Shown one piece after another: positions 51,780 through 61,799 of a stretch of DNA of 64,000 nucleotides. The number at the start of each line of letters is the position of its first letter. The stretch's first letter is position 1. The position numbers were made by a program, and so were the translations under genes. Origin of the DNA: Phocoena phocoena (Eukaryota; Chordata; Mammalia; Artiodactyla; Phocoenidae); assembly GCF_963924675.1 (NCBI RefSeq), contig NC_089239.1:30279818-30343817 (forward strand). The letters are read 5' to 3'. Under the pieces are notes generated by a model. It made no database searches. It saw only the letters and a program-made list of their open reading frames with translations, and was not told where the DNA came from.

Positions 51780-53135
51780 CGTGATAACGTGTAGGCTGCC
51801 TTATTCTCACACTGGGCCACACTGGACTCGGTGGATCTTAATAGGTGTATAAGCCTGAATCCTACTTCAAAAGGTACGAGTTCATGTTGTCTGTTTTGAG
51901 GCCCGGGCATTGGGATTACAGCTGCTCTGGAGGTGATTGTATCATCTGGTTTGAGAACCACTGGAGGTGGTGGCAGTGATATCACCTGTGTCACAGGCTG
52001 CCTCTGTTCTCTAACAGGAAGAGACCTGAGCAGGTCCAAGAAAATTCACCGAGCTGTGTAGAGAGGGCTTCCCGGGAGGAGCAAACCATGTTCCACACAG
52101 AACAACTGTTTGGGGAGAGCATCTTCACTCCGCAGAAGCCTGTACGTCAAGGGCAGCTGCTGGCTGAAGGCACAAGGTTGTTAACATATCGGGAAAGCAG
52201 AGCCGGCACACTCGGGGCCGTGCCCACACCTACGGGAACTTCTGGAATGACCTTTCTCTTTGTGACCCGGGTCTGAGCGTGTTCCTTACACTCCCTTATC
52301 TCATGACCTCAGTCCTGTCCCAGCACTTCCTTACAGATTCTCACAAAAAAAAACACCACTGATCCTTACTTCTGGCATTTCAAAGGGTCTGAATAGGCCC
52401 TGACACATGTTCTATTTTATGGAATCCTCTGAACATCACAGGATTAAAGAAGAGGAGTCTGTCGTCGTAGCCGTCTGGGATTGGAATTGTTAGGGATGGG
52501 CTCGGTTTTCTCGGACCTGCAAATACAGGGGACAGGGTTTCAGGACACAGGATGGGTTTAGTGAGACAGCATTGATCTGGGGCTCAACAGAAACACGTGC
52601 TGTCACTTTTGAGATGGTGGCGTACCTTCCATCTACCCAGGTGATGGCACACAGCTCATTATCCATACTCGACCGAAAATATTCAGAGTAAGTAAGTATG
52701 TCCACACACCGGACTCCTTTTGACAACCTGCCAAGTATGTGCAACACCGAATCCCCTAGAAAAACTGGCGCTGATAAATACCATTCTCCATCTCTGACTA
52801 ATGCACTCCAAGTTCAATAATGGAAAGTCATTCAACTGATTCATAAGAATTCCATAGTGCAAAAATTCAGACATCCTGCACCCCGTCAACAAATGAGTCT
52901 TCAAACGCAGAACAAGTGGAAAGTCCTCAGACCCAGTAATCAGCCCCTCCTGCTCCAGTAACTTCGCGGCGTACACAAGCTGCCACTGAATATCGTGTCC
53001 CGTGCACACTGCAGACACGCAGTCCTTTCACGAGACTAGATTATTCACACCTGCAACACGATTTCCTATACACGACTGGGGGTGTGTGTGTGTGTGTGTG
53101 ACTGTGGGTGTTGGGCGTGTGTCTTTGCAGATGTG
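51780..53135. other. Intergenic, unrecognised
   Basis: Two overlapping minus-strand frames at 52490-53018 (85 and 111 codons) are unrecognised and partly share sequence. A (GT)n run lies at 53083-53100. I see no basis for a gene call. Confidence 0.4.
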
Positions 53136-53139
53136 CACC

Positions 53140-54112
53140 TTATCGTAGTGCATCCAGAGACCTCGGCTTCTTCTTGTTCTTCTTCTTGGAAGTCCTTCCC
53201 TCTGAGACAAGGGATGTGGCCGATGTTACTGGTCCCTGAGGCGGGGTGCCTCTGGTTGGATTGTTGAGCAGGCAGTTTTCCTGTTCAGGAAGTTTCATTT
53301 TCACCCCCTCTCCATATTTCGACGGGTGAATCACGACAGCATGGGCAGGCAGGGGAGACTCGATCTTCCTGAGGTTGGATTCAGGCTGAGGTCGGTTGTG
53401 TTCTCGGCAGCATCTCCACTGCTCTAAGGTGATTTCTTGAACATCTGTTTCCTCCAGGTGCTTCCAGGAACTCTGACGCTGGCATCTCTTCCAGGTTCCC
53501 CGTGGGCTGCATCCATGCCTGCGGGGTCAGCCCCAGGGATGTCGGTGCCCCTCCCGGTGACGGTCCCCCACCGTCTCCTTCCAATGAGCTCTTCTGGACG
53601 TAAAAGAGGACATAGGCACTTTGGCTCAGGGCAGAAGCCACGTCACAGGCAGTGACCTTGGCATCGTCCATTTTATACCACTGGCCGTTCCCAGCTTTGA
53701 CGTAACAGAAGTAGGGTTGTCGGTGACAACTGCCCCCGGAGGGCACCAGTACCGCACAGAACACATAATCCAGTGGTCCTGCCTTCTGCTCCGACATGTA
53801 TGGTTGCAATCTGAAGCACCCGGGATACAGAACTTTCTTATCCACTTTGTCACCTGTGGAATCCGAAGAACTGCTTCAGCACAAGGGTCAGGACCTTGGC
53901 GTGCTGTGCAAAGTCAGCCTCTTGGTGGCGGGCACCTTCTTGAGACAAACACTACAATGATGGGCATCTTCCCCATCCAGCTTTTTGGGCTTCTCCAACT
54001 CTCTCAAAGCGTGGTTCACACTCTGAGCTGCCATGATATCCAGGCTGCTGTCCAGATAAGGGTCAGAAGGGTCTATCTGTAGACGACCTAAAGTATGTTT
54101 ACTTGTCAGCAT
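53140..54112 (-). pseudogene. USP17-like deubiquitinase pseudogene
   Basis: USP17/DUB proteins are cysteine proteases that remove ubiquitin, and are tandemly repeated in the human 8p23.1 and 4p16 regions. Read on the minus strand, segment one (54112-53888) includes DPYLDSSLDI, AAQSVNHALRELEKP and HHCSVCLKKVPA. Segment two (53845-53381) includes PGCFRLQPYMSEQ, GQWYKMDDAKVTACDVASAL and SQSAYVLFYVQKS. Segment three (to 53140) includes VIHPSKYGEGVKMKLPEQ and the KKKNKKKPR tail. All match human USP17 in order. The N-terminal third, with the Cys box, is absent. The catalytic His position reads Pro (RQPYFCYVKA where human has GHYFSYVKA). Two compensating frameshifts lie between segments one and two, and another lies near 53440. 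It cannot make an active enzyme. Confidence 0.85.
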
Positions 54113-54208
54113 GATGCATAAATATGCTGAGAGAGGAAAGCAGCGCTCGGGTAATGAGGATACATTTTGCTTAGCCCTTCCAAAAGAAATAAAAGGAAGA
54201 CCGCGGGA

Positions 54209-54232
54209 ATAAGTGTGTGTGTGTGTGTGTGT
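54209..54232. repeat. (GT)n microsatellite
   Basis: A run of about twelve GT dinucleotides lies just upstream of the USP17-like relic on its strand. Confidence 0.9.
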
Positions 54233-54234
54233 TT

Positions 54235-55875
54235 ATAAGTACCTTTAGGCATGCACATTTTCAAACTACTAATATTCTTAATGTATTATGGTTTGTACTT
54301 AACAAAAAGATTTCTGCCATTTGGGACACTTCTTAAATGAAAAGCAAACTTTTGATCACTTTCTTAATTCCCCGAATATCCTTGGCAATCTTTCCCAACA
54401 GATTCCCTTGATGGTTTAGAATTCAGAAGGAAGTCGTTCCTGAATGTATCCACCTTGCAATGGAGTGAATTAACAGTGAATTAATAGTGTCACTCACCTG
54501 AATTAACAGTGTCATTTACATTAAGTTTTCCATTATGTGGAGGAAAATTTTCTGTACAACGCTCACACTTTATGTAGACAGAACTCCCTTCTCAAATGCC
54601 AGTATTTACGGAGGGCCAAAAAATACTGAACAAAAAGATTATCAGCCTGTGGTTTTGTTTCTACACTTTTGCTCCTCCTCTATTGTAACTCATCAAGATA
54701 ATGATCACGAGGGTAATTAGAAATACATTAGTCTGCCTATGTTGGTCACTTAAACTGACAATGTAAATCCTGGTCCATCACTTGGGGGAACCTGTTTCCT
54801 AATCTCCATTTCCTTAAGTTGATTATTTCCTATTAACAGCCATCGTAGCACTGATATCATTTACATCATCACCGCTACCATCACTGTCTTTATCATTACA
54901 CTGCTTACTACAGAGGCCTTTTGCATATACTGCTCTATTCAAAAGTGTTTTGGATTTGCTGAAGATGACTCCTGAGGGCTCTCCCCACAGACACACACAC
55001 AGCAGCCCTTTGACAACAGCTTTACTGCCGGCACCTGTCGGCTGGACGAGGCTCGTGAAATCCTGCATCTTCCCCTCAGGGAACGGTGAGCGGCCCAGGC
55101 TGGAAGGGGAGCTTCGAAGAGCATGTCCATGGGCCACCTGAGCCTACAGGACAACTGATGAGTTCTCTTGAGGGCCCAGAAACAGCTGTGTCTCCCAGGA
55201 AGTCAGAGAGGGTATGCTTGCCCACCATAGCCGCATTGTCTGGGGGCCCCCAGCATCTTCAGAATTTTCTTCTCAGATCAGGAACCCAGGAACCACCATA
55301 GCTGGAAACGGAGGTGCACAGAGGTCATCTTATCTCCCCCGAGCCTCGAGAATGTTCTCAGCTCCCACGGGTGCCCAGGAAAGGCCGATGCCAGCACTGA
55401 AGGCATGGAGAATGTGACTCGCTCGCCCAAGCAACTGCAGGAAGTTTGCAGTCCACCTGGCGCTGCCAGGCCCTTTTGCCCTTGCCGGCCAGGAAGCATA
55501 CAGATGATGACCTTGGACAGTGCAGGTGCAAATGGAGGGGCCTGGACTTCAAGGTGCCCGGAATGAGAAGGACCGACAGCAGGCGAGGTATGGACAGTGC
55601 TGGGGGCTTCATGTCTGATGTCTGAACGCTGACTGTGGATGTGCATTCTTGTCTTCTTTGCCTGGAGAAGCTGAAAAAAGTTCTGGAGACGAATGGTGGT
55701 GATGGTTGCACAACAATGTAAATGTACTCGATGTCTCTGAAGTGTATGACCATAAATGATTAAAATGGTAAGTTTATGTACACTTTACCATGATGAAAAA
55801 TCATAACTCCAAAGAGATGGACAGTAGAACACACATTGCCTTAAGGGGATGAGGAGATACAGATGGCATAGTACG
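54235..55875. other. Intergenic, nothing recognised
   Basis: Short frames only. The missing USP17 N-terminal region was looked for here on the minus strand and not found. Confidence 0.45.
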
Positions 55876-55879
55876 GAGA

Positions 55880-56395
55880 AGAAAGTGTAATCTGCTGTTT
55901 CCTGATGGAATGTCCTATAAATATCAATTAAATCTATCTGGTCTATTGTGTCATTTAAAGCTTGTGTTTCCTTATTAGTTTTCTGTCTGGATGATCTGTC
56001 CATTGGTATAAGTGAGGTGTTAAAGTCCCCCACTATTATTGTGTTACTGTCCGTTTCCTCTTTTATAGCTGTTAGCAGTCTTCTTGGATTGATCCCTTGA
56101 TCATTATGTAGTGTCCTTCCTTGTCTCTTGCAATAGTCCTTATTTTAAAGTCTATTTTATCTGATATGAGTGTTGAACCTCCAGCTTTCTTCTGATTTCC
56201 ATTTGCATGGAATAACTTTTTCCATCCCCTCACTTTCAGTCTGTATGTGTCCCTAGATCTGAAGTGGGTCTCTTGTACACAGCATATATATGGGTCTTGT
56301 TTTTGTATCTGTTCAGTGAGCCTGTGACTTTTGGCTGGAGCATTTAATCCATTCATGTTTAAGGTAACTATTGGTACGTATGTTCCTATGACCAT
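55880..56395 (-). pseudogene. L1 ORF2 N-terminal fragment (endonuclease)
   Basis: ORF2 begins with TLNMNGLNAPAKSHRLTEQI, then CCVQETHFRSRDTYRL, an APE-type endonuclease. The frame is broken between 56072 and 56033, and DFNTSLIPMDRSSRQKTNKE follows. The catalytic domain is incomplete. Confidence 0.85.
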
Positions 56396-56453
56396 TTTCT
56401 TAATTGTTTTGGGTTTGTTTTTGTGGGCCCTTTTCTCCGCTTGTGTTTCCCAC

Positions 56454-57359
56454 TTAGAGAAGGTCCTTTAGCATCAGTTGTAGAGCTGGTTTGGTGATGC
56501 TGAATTCTCTTAGCTTTTGCTTGTCTGTAAAGCTTTTGATTTCTCCGTCAATTCTGAATGAGATCCTTGCGGGGTAGAGAAATCTTGGTTGTAGGTTCTT
56601 CCCTTTCATCACTTTAAGTATATCATGCCACTCCCTTCTGGACTGTAGAGTTTCTGCTGAGAAATCAGCTGTTAACCTTATGGGAGTTCCCTTGTATGTT
56701 ATCTGTCGTTTTTCCCTTGTTGCTTTTAATAATTTTTCTTTGTCTTTAATTTCTGTCAGTTTGATTACTATGTGTCTCAGCGTGTTTCTCCTTGGGTTTA
56801 TCCTGCCTGAGACTCTCTGTGCTTCCTGGACTTGGGTGGCTATTTCCCTTCCCATGTTAGGGAATTTTTCGACTATAATTTTGTCAAATATTTTCTCGGG
56901 TCCTTTCTCTCTTTCTTCTCCTTCTGGGACCCCTATAATGCGAATGTTGGTGTGTTTAATATTGTCCCAGAAGTCTCTTAGGCTGTCTTCATTTCTTTTC
57001 ATTCTTTTTTCTTTATTCTATTCCGTGGCAGTGAATTCCACCGTTCTGTCTTCCAAGTCACTTATCCGTTCTTCTGCCTCAGTTATTCTGCTATTGATTC
57101 CTTCTTGTATATTTTTCATTCCAGTTATTGTATTGTTCATCTCTGTTTGTTTGTTCTTTAATTCTTCTAGGTCTTTGTTAATCATTTCTTGCATCTTCTC
57201 GATCTTTGCCTCTATTCTTTTTCCAAGGTCCAGGATCATCTTCACCATTATTATTCTGAATTCTTTTTCTGGAATGTTGCCTATCTCCACTTCATTTAGT
57301 TGTTTTTCTGGGGTTTTATCTTGTTCCTTCATCTGGTACATAGTCCTCTGCCTTTTCAT
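56454..57359 (-). pseudogene. L1 ORF1 with a single nonsense codon
   Basis: ORF1p is the L1 RNA-binding chaperone. The N-terminal half is coiled-coil-rich (for example ISDLEDRTVEF) and the C-terminal half carries RRM and CTD features (NIRIIGVPEGEE, REKRQITYKGTPIRLTADFS). Both halves are in the same frame, interrupted by one TAG at about 57018-57020. No other break is visible. Confidence 0.85.
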
Positions 57360-58264
57360 CTTGTCTGTCTTTCTATGAATGTGGTTTTTGTTCCACAGGC
57401 TGCAGGATTGTAGTTCTTCTTGCTTCTGCTGTCTGCCCTCTGGTGGATGAGGCTATCTAAGAGGCTTGTGCAGGCTTCCTGATGGGAGGGACTAGTGGTG
57501 GGTAGAGCTGAGTGTTGCTCTGGTGTGCAGAGCTCAGTAAAACTTTAATCTGCTTGTCTGCTGATGGGTGGAGCTGGGTTCCCTCCCTGTTGGTTGTTTG
57601 GCCTGAGGCGACCCAGCACTGGAGACTACAGGCTCTTTGGTACAGCTAATGGTGGACTCCGGGAGGGCTCACACCAAGGAGTACTTCCCAGAACTTCTGC
57701 TGCCAGTGTCCTTGTCCCTTGGTGAGACACAGCCACCCCCGCCTCTGCAGGAGACCCTCCAACACCAGCAGGTAGGTCTGGTTCAGTCTCCTATGGGGTC
57801 ACTGCTCCTTCCCCTGGGTCCCGATGCACACACTACTTTGTGTGTGCCCTCCAAGAGTGGAGTCTCTGTTTCCCCCAGTCCTGTCGAAGTCCTGCAATCA
57901 AATCCCACTAGCCTTCAAAGTCTAATTCTCTGGGAATTCCTCCTCCCGTTGCCAGACCCCCAGGTTGGGAAGCCTGATGTGGGGCTCACTTCAGTGAACT
58001 TCACTCCAGTGGGTGGACTTGTGTGGTATCACTGTTCTCCAGTTTGTGAGTCACCCACCCAGCGGTTATGGGATTTGATTGTACTGTGAGTGTGCCCCTC
58101 CTGCCGTCTCACTGCGGCTTCTCCTTTGTCTTTGGATGTGGGGCATCATTTTTGGTGGGTTCCAGTGTCTTCCTGTCGATGACTGTTCGGCAGGTAGTTG
58201 TGATTCTGGTGCTCTTGCACGAGGGAGTGAGCGCACATCCTGCTACTCCGCCATCTTGAACTAA

Positions 58265-59580
58265 TCCTCTACACATTTTTTCTAAGTCCACTAGGGGGCA
58301 ATACTGCTCTTGGCTTTCTAGAAAGTGTCACCACCTGTCCCTGCAGATATTTTCTATCTCAGCTCAGAACCAGAAAGCCAACACTGCCAAAAATTGAGGT
58401 GCAGTTAGGGCATTCTAGGACCACCTGCGCCTCTGGAAACATTCTCAGTCCCCTCATTGGCCCCAGAAATTCTGTTACTAAACTGGACGGCACAGAGGTG
58501 CCGACATGCCTGTCCACCACCCGCGGATTTGTCTAAGTGCTGCAAGAAGCCCTCATGTTCTATAAATCGACCACAAAATCATCCATAATAAGAAAAAAAA
58601 TGAATAATGTTACTAATAAATACTAATAAAATAATGATGAATGTTACTAATAAAATACTAATAAATAATGACTAACAATGACAATAAAAATTGAGGGCCA
58701 TCATAAAGATAATAAGAATACCACCACTATTAATGAGAATCAAAATAAACCTTAAGGTAATGGGAGATTAGAGTGCAGACTCTCCTGTATGACTGACCAG
58801 GTACTAATTTCTGGCCTCATGGGATATTTTGGCTTCAGAGTCCAAGGTCTGCACAAAGAGAAAAGAAAGTAAGGCAGAATGTAGCAGGAAAAGAGAATAC
58901 AAAAACAAGGACGAGGAGGACACAGGTGACCTTGGGAACTCTGGCACAAACCCCGGAGGACAAATCTCACAGGGATGTCCTAAGGGACAGAGATAGAGGG
59001 ACTTCGGTCCTGAGCCTGCCCACCCCTCCATACCCACTGATTTCAGAAGTTCTACCCCGGCAACTGCAGGCGAGGAACGCAGGACCACAGACCCACAGTC
59101 GGAGCGCAAGCCCCAGCTACACCCACCGGAAGCCCCAGCCTCGCCTCAGCCCTCACACCTGCATGCCCTCTGCCAGCTCTTCCTCCAGAACCCTGGGGTC
59201 CAGACAGCTGGCTGCCGTGTATCTCAGCGGCGGGGTACAGGAAGGTGTCAGTGACAGCTGTTTCTGGACCAGCAGGGGGCGGCATAGGCCAACAAGTGGT
59301 TCTAGAACTCCCGGAGCAGCTGGCCTGCTCAGGCTGAGGGTCACCACCCGCCGCGCCTCTCAGTCCAGCACCATTTCCAGGTAAGCGCTGTTACCATTTA
59401 CTTAGGCACTCAGATTAAACTTACTGGATGACTCACATGTGCCCACTTTCATTATAAAAGTCATCATGGCCCTATACTTCGTCTCTCAAACATTGTCCAT
59501 CCTCTCTCTCTGTACACTCACATTGTTTTAGTCTGGAGCCTCATCTAGGGTCTATTACTGCAACAGCCTTCTTCCAGATA
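58265..59580. other. Intergenic, nothing recognised
   Basis: An AT-rich stretch with repeated 'actaataaa' lies at 58595-58700. The 152-codon frame at 58926-59384 ends next to a donor-like gtaagc but has no recognisable domain. Confidence 0.45.
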
Positions 59581-59584
59581 GATT

Positions 59585-60592
59585 GCTCTGTCAATTTAGT
59601 TACTCGTCCTGGCCAATTCCGGAGTTGTTTTTATAAAATTGGAATCTAGTTTTGCACAGATTAAGGTGGCTCTGTCAATTTAGTTACTCGTCCTGGCCAA
59701 TTCCGGAGTTGTTTTTATAAAATTGGGATCTAGTTTTGCACAGATTAAGGTGGCTCTGTCAATTTAGTTACTCGTCCTGGCCAATTCCGGAGTTGTTTTT
59801 ATAAAATTGGGATCTAGTTTTGCACAGATTAAGGTGGCTCTGTCAATTTAGTTACTCGTCCTAGCCAATTCCGGAGTTGTTTTTATAAAATTGGGATCTA
59901 GTTTTGCACAGATTAAGGTGGCTCTGTCAATTTAGTTACTCGTCCTGGCCAATTCCGGAGTTGTTTTTATAAAATTGGGATCTAGTTTTGCACAGATTAA
60001 GGTGGCTCTGTCAATTTAGTTACTCGTCCTGGCCAATTCCGGAGTTGTTTTTATAAAATTGGGATCTAGTTTCGCACAGATTAAGGTGGCTCTGTCAATT
60101 TAGTTACTCGTCCTGGCCAATTCCGGAGTTGTTTTTATAAAATTGGGATCTAGTTTTGCACAGATTAAGGTGGCTCCGTCAATTTAGTTACTCGTCCTGG
60201 CCAATTCCGGAGTTGTTTTTATAAAATTGGGATCTAGTTTTGCACAGATTAAGGTGGCTCTGTCAATTTAGTTACTCGTCCTGGCCAATTCCGGAGTTGT
60301 TTTTATAAAATTGGGATCTAGTTTTGCACAGATTAAGGTGGCTCTGTCAATTTAGTTACTCGTCCTGGCCAATTCCGGAGTTGTTTTTATAAAATTGGGA
60401 TCTAGTTTTGCACAGATTAAGGTGGCTCTGTCAATTTAGTTACTCGTCCTGGCCAATTCCGGAGTTGTTTTTATAAAATTGGGATCTAGTTTTGCACAGA
60501 TTAAGGTGGCTCTGTCAATTTAGTTACTCGTCCTGGCCAATTCCGGAGTTGTTTTTATAAAATTGGGATCTAGTTTTGCACAGATTAAGGTG
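59585..60592. repeat. Minisatellite, twelve 84-bp units
   Basis: Unit starts (gctctgtcaatttag) fall every 84 bases at 59585, 59669, 59753 and so on to 60509, with the last unit ending at 60592. Units differ by only isolated substitutions. Every unit contains CCAAT (in ggccaattccgg) and, about 15 bases on, TTTATAAAA. All three plus-strand frames contain stops, so it is noncoding. Confidence 0.97.
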
Positions 60593-60769
60593 TGCGCTTC
60601 ACCTTTCTGTGCCGGACACAGGCAGGTGTGCGCGTGCCCACACACACAAAATGTTGGTGTCAGTCATAAAAGCCAAGCCTGAGTTTTATTCTAAGAGAAG
60701 AACACTTAGGATACTCTAATATAAGAGCTAGAAAGAAGCTGAGAGGTGATCTAAGTTGATATTTTCCAC

Positions 60770-60965
60770 TGAGTATTCCAGAATCCATTTCAGAATTGGT
60801 TCCTGGGAAATTCGTTAAAAATGCAGACTTCTAGGCATTAGAAGACGTACCTAGCCTTGTAGGCACCCTACCAAACTAACATTGCCTGGAGTGGGTCGAC
60901 GTGTCCGCATTTTGAAGCAACTTTCCCAGTTGTTTTTATGCATAATGATCGAGAGTCTCCTGATT
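60770..60965. mobile_element. MER5-like hAT MITE fragment
   Basis: The central phrase 'cgttaaaaatgcagacttct' with 'tgattgcgac' and surrounding sequence resembles MER5-type elements. It is diverged and the ends are unclear. Confidence 0.4.
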
Positions 60966-61711
60966 GCGACCCAACAGATCTAGGTCTGTACGGGCGCTAC
61001 TGAGATTCAAGGGGAATGGCCCTCCTGCCGATGTCTGGACCTCTGGGGAGAAGCAGGCCTAGAGACCCCCTGCCTTCACGTTCAGAGGCATCTGGCTGCC
61101 CTGCCAGTGTTGTATGCACTTGATGCGCTATTGAGAGTAAACGACCACAGGATTCAACTTCCTCCTCAGCCCTGAGGGGCAAAGTCTGGTCTTAACAACA
61201 GGGAGCTCACACCTTATTGGGAGGTAAGCGTCTGTTAAGCAAACTAACATACGTGTGGTCAGTATATCCTGAGCAGAGCACTGTGGGCTTTCGGACCAGG
61301 ATGAGTGGGGCGATTAATCACGGGGAGGGCTAGCAAAGCCTGGGAAGTGCTCACTAACACAGTGTCTAGTCACTAACTAAACCAGCAGGTTTCTGTACAC
61401 AGCCCGACTCCTCGTAACTGAATATAGATAGCTCTTCGCTCGCACACCTTACCCGGAGCCAAAGTGTTTGTAGCTTATGTTCCCATTTAACAGGGCTTTC
61501 TGGTCAAAAGTGTGCGCCCACATCTCCCTAATGAACTGAGCGTCCAACAAAACAAGGATTCTCAGCCTTCTTGCAAAGGCCATTCTGTGCGCATAGAACG
61601 CTTCTGTCCACAAGTACCCTAATGAGGTACAGGAGGGCACTTGATATCCGGCCAAAGACATTCCGCTGGTGCCAGGGAGCCGCAGACGGAAGTTTTCTCT
61701 GCCTCTTGGAA

Positions 61712-61799
61712 ATGAAGCCAAGCTTTCTCCTCTCTCCAGCCACGAGGACTGCTGTTCCCTGGCTTACCATTCTCTTCTTTATGGGCCAAGTCCCACCAG
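61712..61799 (+). CDS. Possible beta-defensin signal-peptide exon, DEFB108-like
   Basis: A candidate first exon. ATG at 61712 opens a frame that becomes strongly hydrophobic (AVPWLTILFFMGQVPPG) and ends at a donor (gtaaca) in phase 1, as in other beta-defensins. The C-terminal part resembles the signal peptide of human DEFB108B (AVLLFAIFFFMSQVLPA). The Met that would align with the human start is ACG at 61742, so translation would need the upstream ATG, which adds ten residues. No six-cysteine exon is found between here and the window end, so the gene cannot be confirmed. It may be partial, or a pseudogene. Confidence 0.4.

Larger units (their letters stand above)
55880..58260 (-). mobile_element. 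L1 (LINE-1) with intact 5' end and missing 3' end, antisense
   Basis: Read on the minus strand it starts near 58260 with the 5' untranslated region ('caagatggcggagtagcagg'), followed by ORF1 (57359-56454) and the start of ORF2 (56395 to about 55880). ORF2 stops matching inside the endonuclease domain after HQETADYTFFS. The reverse transcriptase, 3' untranslated region and poly(A) tail are absent. Confidence 0.88.

Noticed and set aside
52490..53018. Two minus-strand frames next to the USP17-like relic
   Set aside because: They were considered as missing USP17 exons but show no similarity to any part of that protein that I recognise.
56680..57378. 232-codon plus-strand open frame with membrane-like composition
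   Set aside because: It is the antisense of L1 ORF1. Its hydrophobicity follows from the lysine- and glutamate-rich sense strand.
59585..60592. Regular direct repeats considered as a CRISPR-like array or a coding tandem repeat
   Set aside because: There are no variable spacers, the genome is mammalian, and all plus-strand frames contain stops in each unit.
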